A DNA stretch of 31,851 nt. Source: Dehalococcoidales bacterium. GTDB lineage: Bacteria; Chloroflexota; Dehalococcoidia; Dehalococcoidales; UBA3254. The stretch's first letter is position 1; every line of letters starts with the position of its first letter. Both the position numbers and the translations under genes were made by a program. Of this stretch, positions 1 to 6,410 are shown piece after piece. The notes under the pieces were generated by a model that was not told the origin of the DNA, made no database searches, and was given only the letters and a program-made list of their open reading frames with translations. The stretch spans positions 1 through 31,851 of the forward strand of contig JAQULX010000001.1 of the NCBI GenBank assembly GCA_028718465.1. The letters are read 5' to 3'.

Positions 1-286
1 CCAGCTCATCCCGGAGTACTGACTTCAGGCGAGCACAGGGATCGCCGTAGATGGGACACGTACTGCAGTTCATTAAGGTTCCTCCCATGGACGACCTGTC
101 GTGGGGTCATATCCAAAAGTTCTAAGATAGTGGAATTCTTCGCAATAGCGCCAGCCGTCGTTAAAGCTGGCTGCATATGTTTCCAGGTCTCTCCGGAATA
201 TGTCGTCGACCTCATTTTCCTCTGCCAGTCCGACAAGGTATCCACGGAGAACCTCTGGCCGATCAGCGGGGTCAGTGGGGTCCGAG
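1..286. repeat. Terminal direct repeat, left copy (circular junction)
   Basis: These 286 bases recur at 31566-31851 with three substitutions (positions 70, 120, 206). The right copy continues the same operon without a break, so the simplest reading is a circular or circularly permuted molecule of 31,565 bp whose assembly ran past its start. The repeat begins and ends inside genes, which is unlike a specific phage terminal repeat. Confidence 0.9.
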
Positions 287-378
287 TAAATCTTGACCGT
301 TCCTTCTATAAGGTTCCTAATTTCCATCGATAGCCCATCGTGGCAGATTAGTTCAACTTCACTCATTGGTTTGTGCAT
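73..378 (-). CDS. Hypothetical acidic protein, 101 aa
   Basis: I do not recognise this family. The product is acidic and soluble-looking with a Trp/Tyr-rich C-terminal third. I chose the ATG at 378 because an AGGAGG lies 5 nt upstream (384-389); an ATG at 381 is 2 nt from that site, and an upstream extension to 450 has no ribosome site and reads through the leader. Its TAA shares a base with the ATG of the next gene (TAATG at 71-75), so translation of the two is probably coupled. The last 214 bases are present again at 31638-31851 with two amino-acid differences (Thr to Pro, Asp to Ala). It sits in the leftward early operon between a small beta-rich protein and two Cys-rich proteins. Confidence 0.75.
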   Translation of the reverse strand: MHKPMSEVELICHDGLSMEIRNLIEGTVKIYSDPTDPADRPEVLRGYLVGLAEENEVDDIFRRDLETYAASFNDGWRYCEEFHYLRTFGYDPTTGRPWEEP

Positions 379-452
379 CATATCCTCCTGTCCGGGGAAG
401 GGGATGCAGGGTCCCCGCTTTACCCGCCTTTGCACCGGTCGTTTGGTCACTC

Positions 453-485
453 ACGGTAGCAATACCGTATATCCGCTTAATGCGG
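453..485 (-). other. Tandem small hairpins in the leader of the 73-378 gene
   Basis: The 176-bp gap upstream of the 73-378 gene holds two adjacent perfect hairpins on the transcript: ACGGTA with a 4-nt loop (453-468) and CCGC with a 5-nt loop (473-485). Neither is followed by a T run, so they are not classical terminators. They could be processing or stability elements in a long polycistronic mRNA. No convincing ORF occupies the gap. Confidence 0.4.
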
Positions 486-556
486 CCGGCCGGTACTGAC
501 TGGCGGCAGCCGTACACCCGTTCGGAAACGACTGGCTACCCTGCATCCTGGCCCAC

Positions 557-787
557 TCATTGGGCCAAGCCCTCCTTCTGTATCTCGATTTGTGGTAGCT
601 GAGACAGCTCTTCGATAACCTCGAGTTCCTCTGACTTTTTCCATTCATAAGTCCCAGCAGGAAAATGCCTCAACTTTGTCCAATCACCAGACGGTGATAT
701 CTCTTCGACAGTCGCTTCAACGGCAATATCTCCGTCGACGTGGGCTTCTTTGAATAGATATCTATGACTCAGAACTAGGCTTTTCAA
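557..787 (-). CDS. Hypothetical small protein, 76 aa, TTG start
   Basis: Unrecognised acidic protein. The first half reads like beta strands (valine/isoleucine alternation around residues 17-32) and the second half is acidic and helical. The start is a TTG whose bases overlap the TGA of the upstream gene (TTGA at 784-787), with AAAGG about 7 nt upstream; this matches the overlap style of its neighbours. No catalytic motif or cysteine cluster is visible. Confidence 0.65.
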   Translation of the reverse strand: MKSLVLSHRYLFKEAHVDGDIAVEATVEEISPSGDWTKLRHFPAGTYEWKKSEELEVIEELSQLPQIEIQKEGLAQ

Positions 788-1368
788 TTTTTGCCTTTAG
801 CTCCTTTATGTCCTTTAGAGTGAGAGTCCTTCCCTTGCTGGCGATGGTCAGCCAGGTTAGAAACTCGCGTGCCTTCCCTCGAAACACGAGGACGCAATCT
901 TTTTCCTTTGTCTTTTCCAATTCGGTCTCTCCCAGCCTTTGTTTTTGATGGCTTATTTGCCTTTTCCTTCCTAGCTGGCTTCTTGGTCGTCTTAGGTGTA
1001 GAAAGTCCCCCAGCCCTTAAAACGGCAGGGGAAGTGCCTGTACTCCGGGGGGATACAGGAGCTCTGTGTTTCGCCATTACCTTTTCTTCCGGAGTAATCG
1101 CCAGCCCTATAACCTCATCGAGTAGCTCTTTTAGGCGTTCCCTCTCCTTCTCAAGAGCAGCTCGGAGCCGTTTGCCTTTCATGCCGTATACGTCGTAGGA
1201 TTCAATAGCACGCGACAGATCCTTGATAACCTGTCTGGTGGCCAGCACTTCCGGAGTCTCGTATTGTTTGCCCTGTTCGATTGCAGAGTTCAGGACTCCG
1301 ACTGCAGCACGTAGCGCCTGGGCTATGTTCGTCCTGCCGTATGTCCGGCGCTTGGTTGTGTTTCTCAT
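784..1368 (-). CDS. Protein with helical N-terminus and strongly basic Lys/Arg/Pro tail, 194 aa
   Basis: Residues 1-95 look helical with many charged residues; residues 100-194 form a low-complexity tail very rich in Lys, Arg, Pro, Ser and Thr, like histone-H1-type or nucleoid-binding tails. A role in binding DNA or RNA is inferred from charge only. The ATG overlaps the TGA of the preceding gene (ATGA at 1365-1368) and its own TGA overlaps the next TTG start, so it is embedded in a coupled cluster headed by the ParB-like gene. Confidence 0.7.
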   Translation of the reverse strand: MRNTTKRRTYGRTNIAQALRAAVGVLNSAIEQGKQYETPEVLATRQVIKDLSRAIESYDVYGMKGKRLRAALEKERERLKELLDEVIGLAITPEEKVMAKHRAPVSPRSTGTSPAVLRAGGLSTPKTTKKPARKEKANKPSKTKAGRDRIGKDKGKRLRPRVSREGTRVSNLADHRQQGKDSHSKGHKGAKGKN

Positions 1369-1595
1369 AGAACCGGCTTCCCCATTTCGAATGGCAAGGT
1401 CGTCTGTGCGATATAGGCTGTCTTCCCTTTTTTGAACCCATACTTTTTAAGGAGTTTTGTTGATCCTTGCTGGAGGGCTTGTCTATTGGCAGCGCCGGCA
1501 GCACCATGGAAGGCGCCGCCACACCAACAATTGCATTTAGGTTTGCGGGCTTGATGACATCTTTTGTCGCAAAGCCGGATTTTCTGCCGAGACAT
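1365..1595 (-). CDS. Cys-rich putative zinc-binding protein, 76 aa
   Basis: The N-terminal third contains a dense CDKRCH...CNCWCGG...HG arrangement (residues ~9-33), a Cys/His pattern I recall from short proteins in phages and bacterial mobile elements of unknown function; metal binding is likely. The C-terminal half is basic. The ATG shares a base with the TAA of the ParB-like gene (TAATG, 1593-1597), so it is probably translated by reinitiation and made together with it. Confidence 0.75.
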   Translation of the reverse strand: MSRQKIRLCDKRCHQARKPKCNCWCGGAFHGAAGAANRQALQQGSTKLLKKYGFKKGKTAYIAQTTLPFEMGKPVL

Positions 1596-3265
1596 TATTT
1601 ACCTCCAACCGGTATAGGAGTAGATTCGAATTTTATTGCTGAAGACACAGGATCTTTGGTTTCCTCGTTTTTCGGCTTTCGGCTCAGACAATGAGCTTCA
1701 TCATCTCTTTCTGCTTCTTGATAACAAGGCTTACGGTCCAGATCCCCAAGTTTTTTTTCGTTGTATGGGTCAAGATATTCACAGCCAGTGCAGTTTTTCT
1801 TCCGCCAGGTTATCTCTGCTTTATCCTGTGCACTCCCAATCCCCTGCAGGGTGGCCAGTGCTCTTCTCAGTTTGGGTTTATCGTAACGCAGGGAAGATAT
1901 GACGAAAGCCGCTACAACCCGGGCCATATCATCAAATGACTTGCCCTCAAGCCACTCATCGACCTGTTTAATATCAGATCGTCCCTTGGCATTAGTAGGC
2001 AGCTCGCATAGTTTGATTATGTTTTCTCTTTCTCCGGAACCTGCCCTGCTCCACAGATAACGGGCTACCAGAACTAAAGAGTAGATGTACTGATCAGGTT
2101 TCATTTTGGTCAGCAGGGACTGTATATTTTTAGTCTCGGTCGCCTCTCTTTCTCTCTTAACCTTGTTCTCGCTTCGAGACTTCTTCATCACCTTGCCGCG
2201 GTGGCACTTGACGTCAATACAGTGTGTGTCGTAGTTTTTGGCGTAATTGAGCATCAACACCCGTTTAGGACAAGTGTCACACTCCCCGGGATTGTCAAGA
2301 CTCTTTCGGTCATAGTCGTCAAGCTGTACGTGTTCGTTGTATTGCAGCTTTCTATCTGCGACGATTTTAAGGCCTCCAATTTCTTTGGCGGCTTTCTTCC
2401 CCTCAGCTCCGACGCTGGCCTGTATTTCTTTGACCTTCTTATCACGCTGAACCTCGAGTGCTTTCGCTTGTTTCTTCTCCCAGCACTCAGGTTTGAAACA
2501 CCGCCTCTGGCCAGGTTCGTTGTTATATGGAGAACCCGTCTTACGGCATGATTCACAACCTTCACACTCTGTCAGATCGAAGGTCGGTTTCTCGTACCTG
2601 TCGTTCGTTTCGATAGGTTTGGAGGCTTCCCATAACTCTCTGGCAATATCATTAGACAGTCTATCGACAGAATAAGGAGACCTCACATAACTGTTGTAGA
2701 ACTTCTTCTGTCTATCGGGAAAGATGTTGAGACGTAAGAAGTGGCGGGCTGCTGTCTGTGAAATTTCTTGAGAAATAATGCCGGCTTGAATATAATCCGG
2801 CAGTTCCAGGAGTCGTATGGTATTGGCAATCTCGCCCTGGCTGCAGTTATGTTTCTTGGACAGATCTTCCTGTGTGACTTTGAATTCTTCCCGGTACTTT
2901 ATGAAGATCTGCGCCAGCTCGATAGCGTTCAGGTCCCGACGTACCGTGTTCGCTTCCAGGACAGCATCAGCCATCTGCTTATCGGTCAATTCCCGGACGT
3001 CACAAAGAACCGACTTCCACATCTTCCTGACGTCGTCCGCGACTTTGGTGTTGTCCAGGATCCATTGCACGCCGGCGAAGCGCTGATGGCCATCGGCCAC
3101 CTGGAAACGGCCGTCGACAGGCCGTACGAGCGGGGTCTGAATCATCCCATGCTCGAGTATCGACTTGCCGAAAGCCTCAGCCACATCCGGAGGAACATCC
3201 TTCCGTGTCTCGGGCTGATAAGGGTTAGGTTCGATCAAGGTTGCAAGAATCTTCTGTTGTGGCAC
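1595..3265 (-). CDS. ParB/Spo0J-like DNA-binding protein with three Cys clusters, 556 aa
   Basis: The N-terminus is a ParB-type domain: a NPYQPET motif (residues ~14-20) and a ADGHQRFAG motif (~57-65) that corresponds to the nucleotide-binding GERR region of ParB. A helix-turn-helix region follows (~125-180, with TQEDLSKKHNCSQGEIANTI-like features). The C-terminal half is unusual: three clusters of cysteines (about 234-261, 329-354 and 494-533), each looking like a metal site. The usual ParB dimer tail is not evident and no ParA is encoded. The start is GTG with GGAGGT 5 nt upstream. The gene heads the leftward early operon. It may act in segregation, as a nuclease, or as a transcription factor; four ATTTC-N4-GAAAT palindromes in the genome are candidate targets, one inside this gene. 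Confidence 0.85.
   Translation of the reverse strand: MPQQKILATLIEPNPYQPETRKDVPPDVAEAFGKSILEHGMIQTPLVRPVDGRFQVADGHQRFAGVQWILDNTKVADDVRKMWKSVLCDVRELTDKQMADAVLEANTVRRDLNAIELAQIFIKYREEFKVTQEDLSKKHNCSQGEIANTIRLLELPDYIQAGIISQEISQTAARHFLRLNIFPDRQKKFYNSYVRSPYSVDRLSNDIARELWEASKPIETNDRYEKPTFDLTECEGCESCRKTGSPYNNEPGQRRCFKPECWEKKQAKALEVQRDKKVKEIQASVGAEGKKAAKEIGGLKIVADRKLQYNEHVQLDDYDRKSLDNPGECDTCPKRVLMLNYAKNYDTHCIDVKCHRGKVMKKSRSENKVKREREATETKNIQSLLTKMKPDQYIYSLVLVARYLWSRAGSGERENIIKLCELPTNAKGRSDIKQVDEWLEGKSFDDMARVVAAFVISSLRYDKPKLRRALATLQGIGSAQDKAEITWRKKNCTGCEYLDPYNEKKLGDLDRKPCYQEAERDDEAHCLSRKPKNEETKDPVSSAIKFESTPIPVGGK
2763..2776. repeat. Palindromic motif copy 1 (ATTTC-TTGA-GAAAT)
   Basis: A 5-bp inverted repeat around a 4-bp centre, inside the HTH-coding part of the ParB-like gene. 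Further copies with the same arms are at 7875, 15396 and 24241. The TTTC-N4-GAAA skeleton equals the skeleton of bacterial parS (TTTCACGTGAAA). Confidence 0.6.
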
Positions 3266-3281
3266 TACTTACCTCCTTCTA

Positions 3282-3310
3282 TTGACCGTGGAGGCGAGAC
3301 ATGATACTAT
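3282..3310 (+). promoter_or_regulatory. Sigma70-type promoter for small RNA
   Basis: TTGACC (3282-3287), 17-bp spacer, TACTAT (3305-3310). It points rightward, away from the ParB-like gene, into a gap with no rightward gene, and is followed about 40 bp later by an intrinsic terminator. Confidence 0.7.
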
Positions 3311-3334
3311 GCGGGCAAGTCCGTTGGTTATCAA
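3304..3334 (-). promoter_or_regulatory. Possible promoter of the ParB-headed early operon
   Basis: On the minus strand TTGATA (3329-3334) and TAGTAT (3304-3309) are separated by 19 bp, a long spacer. The -10 bases overlap the -10 of the rightward promoter on the other strand, so the two would compete. Start of transcription would fall near 3297, leaving a short leader before the GTG at 3265. Confidence 0.4.
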
Positions 3335-3378
3335 TCTCCCTCTCACCGAGCTGCCGTCCTTAGCGGCAGCTTTTTTTA
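3317..3378 (+). ncRNA. Predicted ~60-nt small RNA
   Basis: Bounded by the promoter at 3282-3310 and the terminator at 3349-3377, this rightward transcript has no ORF. Its 5' single-stranded part includes CUCCCUCUC, a pyrimidine stretch able to pair with purine-rich ribosome-binding sites. It would be divergent from the early operon and end at the last codon of the integrase gene, overlapping that mRNA's 3' end only by a few bases. A role in the lysogeny/early switch is inference from position. Confidence 0.55.
3349..3377 (+). terminator. Rho-independent terminator, rightward
   Basis: Perfect 8-bp stem (AGCTGCCG, 7-nt loop, CGGCAGCT) followed by seven Ts. The T run is on the plus strand only, so it serves the small rightward transcript and not the integrase or ParB-like genes that lie on the minus strand. 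Confidence 0.8.
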
Positions 3379-4323
3379 TTTCTTCGACTTCAATATTTCT
3401 TCGACTTCGCGTACCGCATCGACCTGCTCCAGGAAATTACCCTGGGCAGCGGCAGCGACATTCTTCAACGGCGTACATTGAGCATGATTCCGTGCCATCC
3501 GTTCACGGTTGTTGTTGATGTAGCGCAGGGTAGTCTTGAAGTCCCTGTGACCCATAATCTCCTGTAGAACCTTCGGCTCACACGTCTCTGCGCCGGCATA
3601 TTTGGTGGCAAACGTATGTCTGAAGGTGTGCGGCGATGAACGATACCCTGTGATACCGGCTTTAATGCAGATATGCTTGACGAGTTTATAAATACCCTCG
3701 TATTTGAGCGCTCCGCGTTTCCCTATGAATACATGGTCATCGTCTCTTGCGTTCTGGGGTTTCAGGTCCATGAGCAACCGGTATGTAGTATCAAGGATCG
3801 GCACTACCCGGGTACCGGTTTTCCCCTCAAGAGTGACAAACCCAGGCTCAACCCCGTCCCAGGTCAGATGAGCACATTCATCAGCCCGGGGCCCGCAGTC
3901 GATGAGAAGGCTGATAAGGGCACGCTCCCGCTTCTCCAGGTCGAGGGTAAAGAACGAATAGATGTTCTTATCGCTCCATACCCGCATCGGCTTAGGCGAG
4001 AGTTTGGGGGGCTTCACTTTCCGGATCGGATTTCGTACGTGCTCCAGCTCGTCATGCCAGTCCCAGAGCGTGTTATACATTGCCCTGATAGTCCGGAAAC
4101 GAGCGTGTACAGTCTCCGGTTGGAGTTGCTTTTCCGGCCCACCCCGGCCGATACGGGTCTGCCCGTTGACCCACGCCTGTAGTTGCCGGTGGTCCAAGGG
4201 CATTTCAGGGAAGGCTTTAGTGAATAATTCCAGGTGCTTCTTGTATTCTCTGACTGTGCGTGGACGTAAACCTCCGCGCGACAACAGGAACTCCGCCACC
4301 GCATCCCTTGTGTACCAGGTCAT
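3376..4323 (-). CDS. int: Tyrosine recombinase / integrase, 315 aa
   Basis: Full-length phage integrase family protein. Residues ~1-100 form the SAM-like core-binding domain and ~110-290 the catalytic domain. All active-site residues are visible: R146 (CGPRADE), K168 (EGKTG), H232 and R235 (PHTFRHTF), H259 (GHRDF) and the nucleophile Y268 (TTLRYI). The ATG at 4323 has GGAGG about 7 nt upstream. It would catalyse integration and excision of the element; the proposed att core with inverted arms lies 190 bp upstream, followed by tRNA-Gln, the usual arrangement for a tRNA-targeting integrase. The stop codon sits in the T run of the opposing small-RNA terminator. Confidence 0.95.
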   Translation of the reverse strand: MTWYTRDAVAEFLLSRGGLRPRTVREYKKHLELFTKAFPEMPLDHRQLQAWVNGQTRIGRGGPEKQLQPETVHARFRTIRAMYNTLWDWHDELEHVRNPIRKVKPPKLSPKPMRVWSDKNIYSFFTLDLEKRERALISLLIDCGPRADECAHLTWDGVEPGFVTLEGKTGTRVVPILDTTYRLLMDLKPQNARDDDHVFIGKRGALKYEGIYKLVKHICIKAGITGYRSSPHTFRHTFATKYAGAETCEPKVLQEIMGHRDFKTTLRYINNNRERMARNHAQCTPLKNVAAAAQGNFLEQVDAVREVEEILKSKK

Positions 4324-4467
4324 TAGGACGCCTCCGTGGTGTTATTTACGTCATGTGGCGTATGAATAACATCTAGCTCTCTGACAGGAGGCGAAGTAAA
4401 GGAATATTTATAGCCGATTAGTACTGAAATTAGAGGTACGATGAGATGACAGTTGTGAAAATGACTT

Positions 4468-4569
4468 AAAGGGATTGGACGAAAAGACCGGGTTGTGTCA
4501 GAATGGATCAAAGGGTTTGGACAGAAAACTCTGGATTTTCTGTCCAAACTCTTTTTGTTTGGGCAAAAG
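4468..4569. other. Proposed attP region with core-type sites
   Basis: The centre (4515-4549) is a perfect 14-bp inverted repeat, GTTTGGACAGAAAA and its complement, round a 7-bp spacer CTCTGGA. That spacer, with its flanking A and T, is identical to the anticodon loop of the tRNA-Gln starting 32 bp to the right. Related direct copies of the arm occur at 4468-4486 (AAAGGGATTGGACGAAAAG) and 4557-4569 (GTTTGGGCAAAAG); the first lies 42 bp, about four helical turns, from the core arm. Seven-bp overlap regions between inverted integrase sites, placed in an anticodon loop, are known for tRNA-targeting tyrosine recombinases; the identification here is inference. Confidence 0.6.
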
Positions 4570-4580
4570 GAAGTTGAAAT

Positions 4581-4654
4581 TGGGGATTCGTCTAGCGGTA
4601 GGACAGTGGACTCTGGATCCACTAGGAGAGGTTCGAATCCTCTATCCCCAGCCA
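4581..4654 (+). tRNA. tRNA-Gln (anticodon CTG), CCA encoded
   Basis: Complete cloverleaf: 7-bp acceptor stem (TGGGGAT/ATCCCCA), D arm (GTC/GAC), anticodon stem GTGGA/TCCAC with loop CTCTGGA (4611-4617, anticodon CTG), four-base variable loop, T stem AGAGG/CCTCT with loop TTCGAAT, discriminator G and encoded CCA (4652-4654). It is intact, so it is not merely the 3' remnant normally left in an attP. It may replace a host tRNA-Gln disrupted by integration, or supply CAG decoding. Confidence 0.95.
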
Positions 4655-4692
4655 ATTCTGTGTAGCTAGTAATAGTTAACATCGTCGCCTTT

Positions 4693-4756
4693 GGGGTGTT
4701 TTACTCGTTGGACTGCCAAGACTTCCGAGTAGCACCCCTGCTTGTTATTAGCAGGG
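4693..4756. other. Two mutually exclusive hairpins between tRNA and HTH gene
   Basis: Hairpin 1 (4693-4738) pairs GGGGTG with CACCCC, ACTCG with CGAGT and, inside, TTGG with CCAA. Hairpin 2 (4736-4756) pairs CCCTGC with GCAGGG. They share bases 4736-4738, so only one can form at a time. Neither is followed by a T run. They lie 3' of the HTH/excisionase gene and 3' of the tRNA, so could be a weak bidirectional terminator, an integrase accessory structure or an RNA switch. Confidence 0.35.
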
Positions 4757-4766
4757 TAAAATTATA

Positions 4767-4961
4767 TTAGGTTTCCTCGGCCTTATCTTCTTTCTTTAGC
4801 CGTTCGATTTCGCTCTTGGGGATATACTGGGCTCCTCCAAAGCGAACCGAAATCATAGTTCCTTTTGCCAGACGGCGATACACGGTTGCCCTATCGATAC
4901 CGAGCTCCTGGGCGGCGTCGTCTATCGAAAGTACATCATCAGTCCTCATCCTAATTTCCAC
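4767..4961 (-). CDS. HTH protein of excisionase/MerR-like family, 64 aa
   Basis: Winged-helix DNA-binding protein of the excisionase (HTH_17) type: the typical pattern LSIDDAAQELGIDRATVYRRL followed by a wing with RFGGAQYIPKSEIERL covers residues ~11-54. Such proteins direct excision with a cognate integrase or act as small repressors. GTG start with GAGGTG 7 nt upstream; an internal ATG five codons on is the alternative. It is read from its own TTGACA promoter at 4993-5021 and two TGTCGCAC repeats overlap the promoter and start, consistent with autoregulation. Confidence 0.85.
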   Translation of the reverse strand: MEIRMRTDDVLSIDDAAQELGIDRATVYRRLAKGTMISVRFGGAQYIPKSEIERLKKEDKAEET

Positions 4962-5021
4962 TGTCGCACCTCAATAGATATGAACGCCACAAATTGTCGC
5001 ACACTATAAAAGGATTGTCAA
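4962..5021 (-). promoter_or_regulatory. Promoter and repeated operator of the HTH gene
   Basis: On the minus strand TTGACA (5016-5021), 17-bp spacer and GACAAT (4993-4998). The octamer TGTCGCAC (plus strand) occurs at 4995-5002, on the -10, and at 4962-4969, at the ribosome site and start, 33 bp apart or about three helical turns. This spacing suits cooperative binding of a dimer pair, probably the HTH protein itself. Confidence 0.65.
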
Positions 5022-5069
5022 GGGGAGTAGAGCAGTACTTTCTTGACTGTAAGGAATAAAAGCAGGATA

Positions 5070-5912
5070 TTATTCAAAAACTAATACTCGTTGCCCTATA
5101 AAGTAACCTAAGTCTTGTTTCAAACTAAAACCACGATCAGTCGCAAGTTTAATGAAGTATTTATCCTTAACGTCAATACGTGAATGGTCCCCTGAATACT
5201 GCTCCCCTTCAGTCGGTTTATCATGTATACTGACGATGAAAACACCTCTAGGTTTGAGTACCCTTCTAGTTTCTAATAAATAATGTTCACATTCTTTTTC
5301 AGTCAGATGAGTAAATAGAGAGCCTGCAACAGCTATGTTCGCTTCGTCATCCTTTAGAGGGAAAATATAATCAATAGCAGAGAGTTTACCTGAAGGATTC
5401 CATACACTCGAATAGCCATCGAAGTGAAAAAACCTGAAACGTTCTCCGGTAAAGGAAGGAAAAACGCTCTTACACCATTGAATGCTTGGAAGGAAAAGAT
5501 CAAAGCCAATATATTGAATATCTGGATTTAAGTACAGGAATCTAGCTAGTTTCCCGCAACCACAACCCATATCAAGTAGTATAGGATTGGACGGTAAAAA
5601 ACTAGATACTAAATGTGCCCATGCCTCTCCGATTACATAAAAGGCTTCTGGTTTACCTAAACTGACAGTACCCATCAATTCCTCACTAGGCAAAGGTAAA
5701 ACACGAGGCCAAGGACCATAAGTAGCATGATTTAAAGGAAGTATATTAGCAAATATTGATGATCGTGATGTTACTTGTTTCTGATCTTGTGAGGGCAATT
5801 TTGCTTTATGCTCTCGCATAATATCAATAACTGCGTCTTTGAATATTACCTTAAAAGAGCTAGGAATAAAACGTATTAAAAGTCTAGTTATGCTCAATTC
5901 ATTTCCCCTCAT
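5070..5912 (-). CDS. SAM-dependent methyltransferase (cargo gene), 280 aa
   Basis: Class I methyltransferase: motif I LLDMGCGCGKLARFL at ~112-126, a following acidic motif near YIGFDLF (~134-140), and a RRVLKPRGVFIVSI-type motif near the C-terminus. The N-terminal ~100 residues resemble the leader of methyltransferases I associate with glycan/O-antigen loci, so the substrate may be a cell-surface sugar, but that is weak. The reading frame extends further upstream without a ribosome site; ATG at 5912 or the TTG at 5897 with GAGGGG 7 nt upstream is more likely. The gene is visibly more AT-rich than its neighbours, lies in a unit with its own promoter (6411-6439), and interrupts the lysogeny module, all typical of a recently acquired lysogenic-conversion gene. 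Confidence 0.85.
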   Translation of the reverse strand: MRGNELSITRLLIRFIPSSFKVIFKDAVIDIMREHKAKLPSQDQKQVTSRSSIFANILPLNHATYGPWPRVLPLPSEELMGTVSLGKPEAFYVIGEAWAHLVSSFLPSNPILLDMGCGCGKLARFLYLNPDIQYIGFDLFLPSIQWCKSVFPSFTGERFRFFHFDGYSSVWNPSGKLSAIDYIFPLKDDEANIAVAGSLFTHLTEKECEHYLLETRRVLKPRGVFIVSIHDKPTEGEQYSGDHSRIDVKDKYFIKLATDRGFSLKQDLGYFIGQRVLVFE

Positions 5913-5928
5913 ATTAATTGGCGGCGTC

Positions 5929-5940
5929 CGGATCCGGAGA
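5929..5940. repeat. 12-bp perfect palindrome
   Basis: TCCGGATCCGGA immediately left of the inverted repeat at 5940-5958. A GC-rich palindrome at the edge of AT-rich sequence may mark a recombination junction. Confidence 0.35.
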
Positions 5941-6287
5941 AAAAACGTAAAGGGGTTAGCTAAACGAAAACCCCCGGTCCGGGCGCCATGAAAATAATGG
6001 AGTATGCTAGTTTTTCGTCTGTAACCTGAGACTGAATGAGTGTAGCAGTAAACGACTGGAAACAATCTTCCCGCTCATCATGCGGGACTTTGGCACTGAA
6101 TATATAGGCTATTCTCATTGATAACTTGACTTGTGCCGGAAGTGACTTTAATTGTGATAGCTTCACTTCTACCGCGTCGTGATACTCATCCGATTCTAAT
6201 GGCAATTCACGACATAACAGTTTGGCTATGTCTCTATATTCAACTTTGATTGTACTTGACTTCATTTTTAACCCCTTTACATTTTTT
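5940..6287. repeat. Inverted repeats (19 bp) flanking the sigma-like ORF
   Basis: The arms are 5940-5958 and 6269-6287; on the minus-strand reading the left arm is TAACCCCTTTACGTTTTTT and the right arm on the plus strand is TAACCCCTTTACATTTTTT, 18 of 19 matching. They enclose precisely the ORF 5960-6265. The right arm contains that ORF's AAAGGGG ribosome site, so in the transcript the left arm could pair with and hide it. Alternatively the arms are ends of a small mobile or invertible cassette. Confidence 0.6.
5960..6265 (-). CDS. Truncated sigma-70-region-2-like protein, 101 aa
   Basis: Mostly helical, with a KVPHDEREDCFQSFTATL stretch (~59-76) resembling the EREDLFQ-type helix of sigma factor region 2 and of small phage proteins that start in the same way; after residue ~94 the sequence turns into a short PGPGVFV tail just where the inverted repeat begins. 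It therefore looks like the N-terminal part of a longer protein cut by a rearrangement. AAAGGGG lies 7 nt before the ATG. It is AT-rich, like the downstream methyltransferase with which it probably shares a transcript. Whether it is still functional is unclear. Confidence 0.55.
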   Translation of the reverse strand: MKSSTIKVEYRDIAKLLCRELPLESDEYHDAVEVKLSQLKSLPAQVKLSMRIAYIFSAKVPHDEREDCFQSFTATLIQSQVTDEKLAYSIIFMAPGPGVFV

Positions 6288-6410
6288 ATTTTTTAGGCTC
6301 ATTTTAACGCGATTTTTTGAGCTTGCCGGACTCATTATTTTGGCTTTAATCACTCTCCGTTGTTATACAATTTGTCCTCTTGTTTTGTTTGTCAGTATGT
6401 ATATTTTGAG

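Noticed and set aside
451..648. 65-codon leftward ORF between 76-aa and 101-aa genes
   Set aside because: Overlaps the 76-aa gene, contains the tandem hairpins and has no ribosome site.
3376..3378. Terminator at 3349-3377 as the end of the integrase transcript
   Set aside because: The T run follows the stem only on the plus strand, whereas the integrase is transcribed from the minus strand.
4323..4682. 119-codon leftward ORF upstream of the integrase
   Set aside because: It overlaps the tRNA and the att palindrome completely, and its internal repeats merely translate the att arm repeats.
5913..6065. N-terminal 51-residue extension of the methyltransferase
   Set aside because: It overlaps the sigma-like ORF and the inverted repeat and has no ribosome site; the conserved part begins after 5912.
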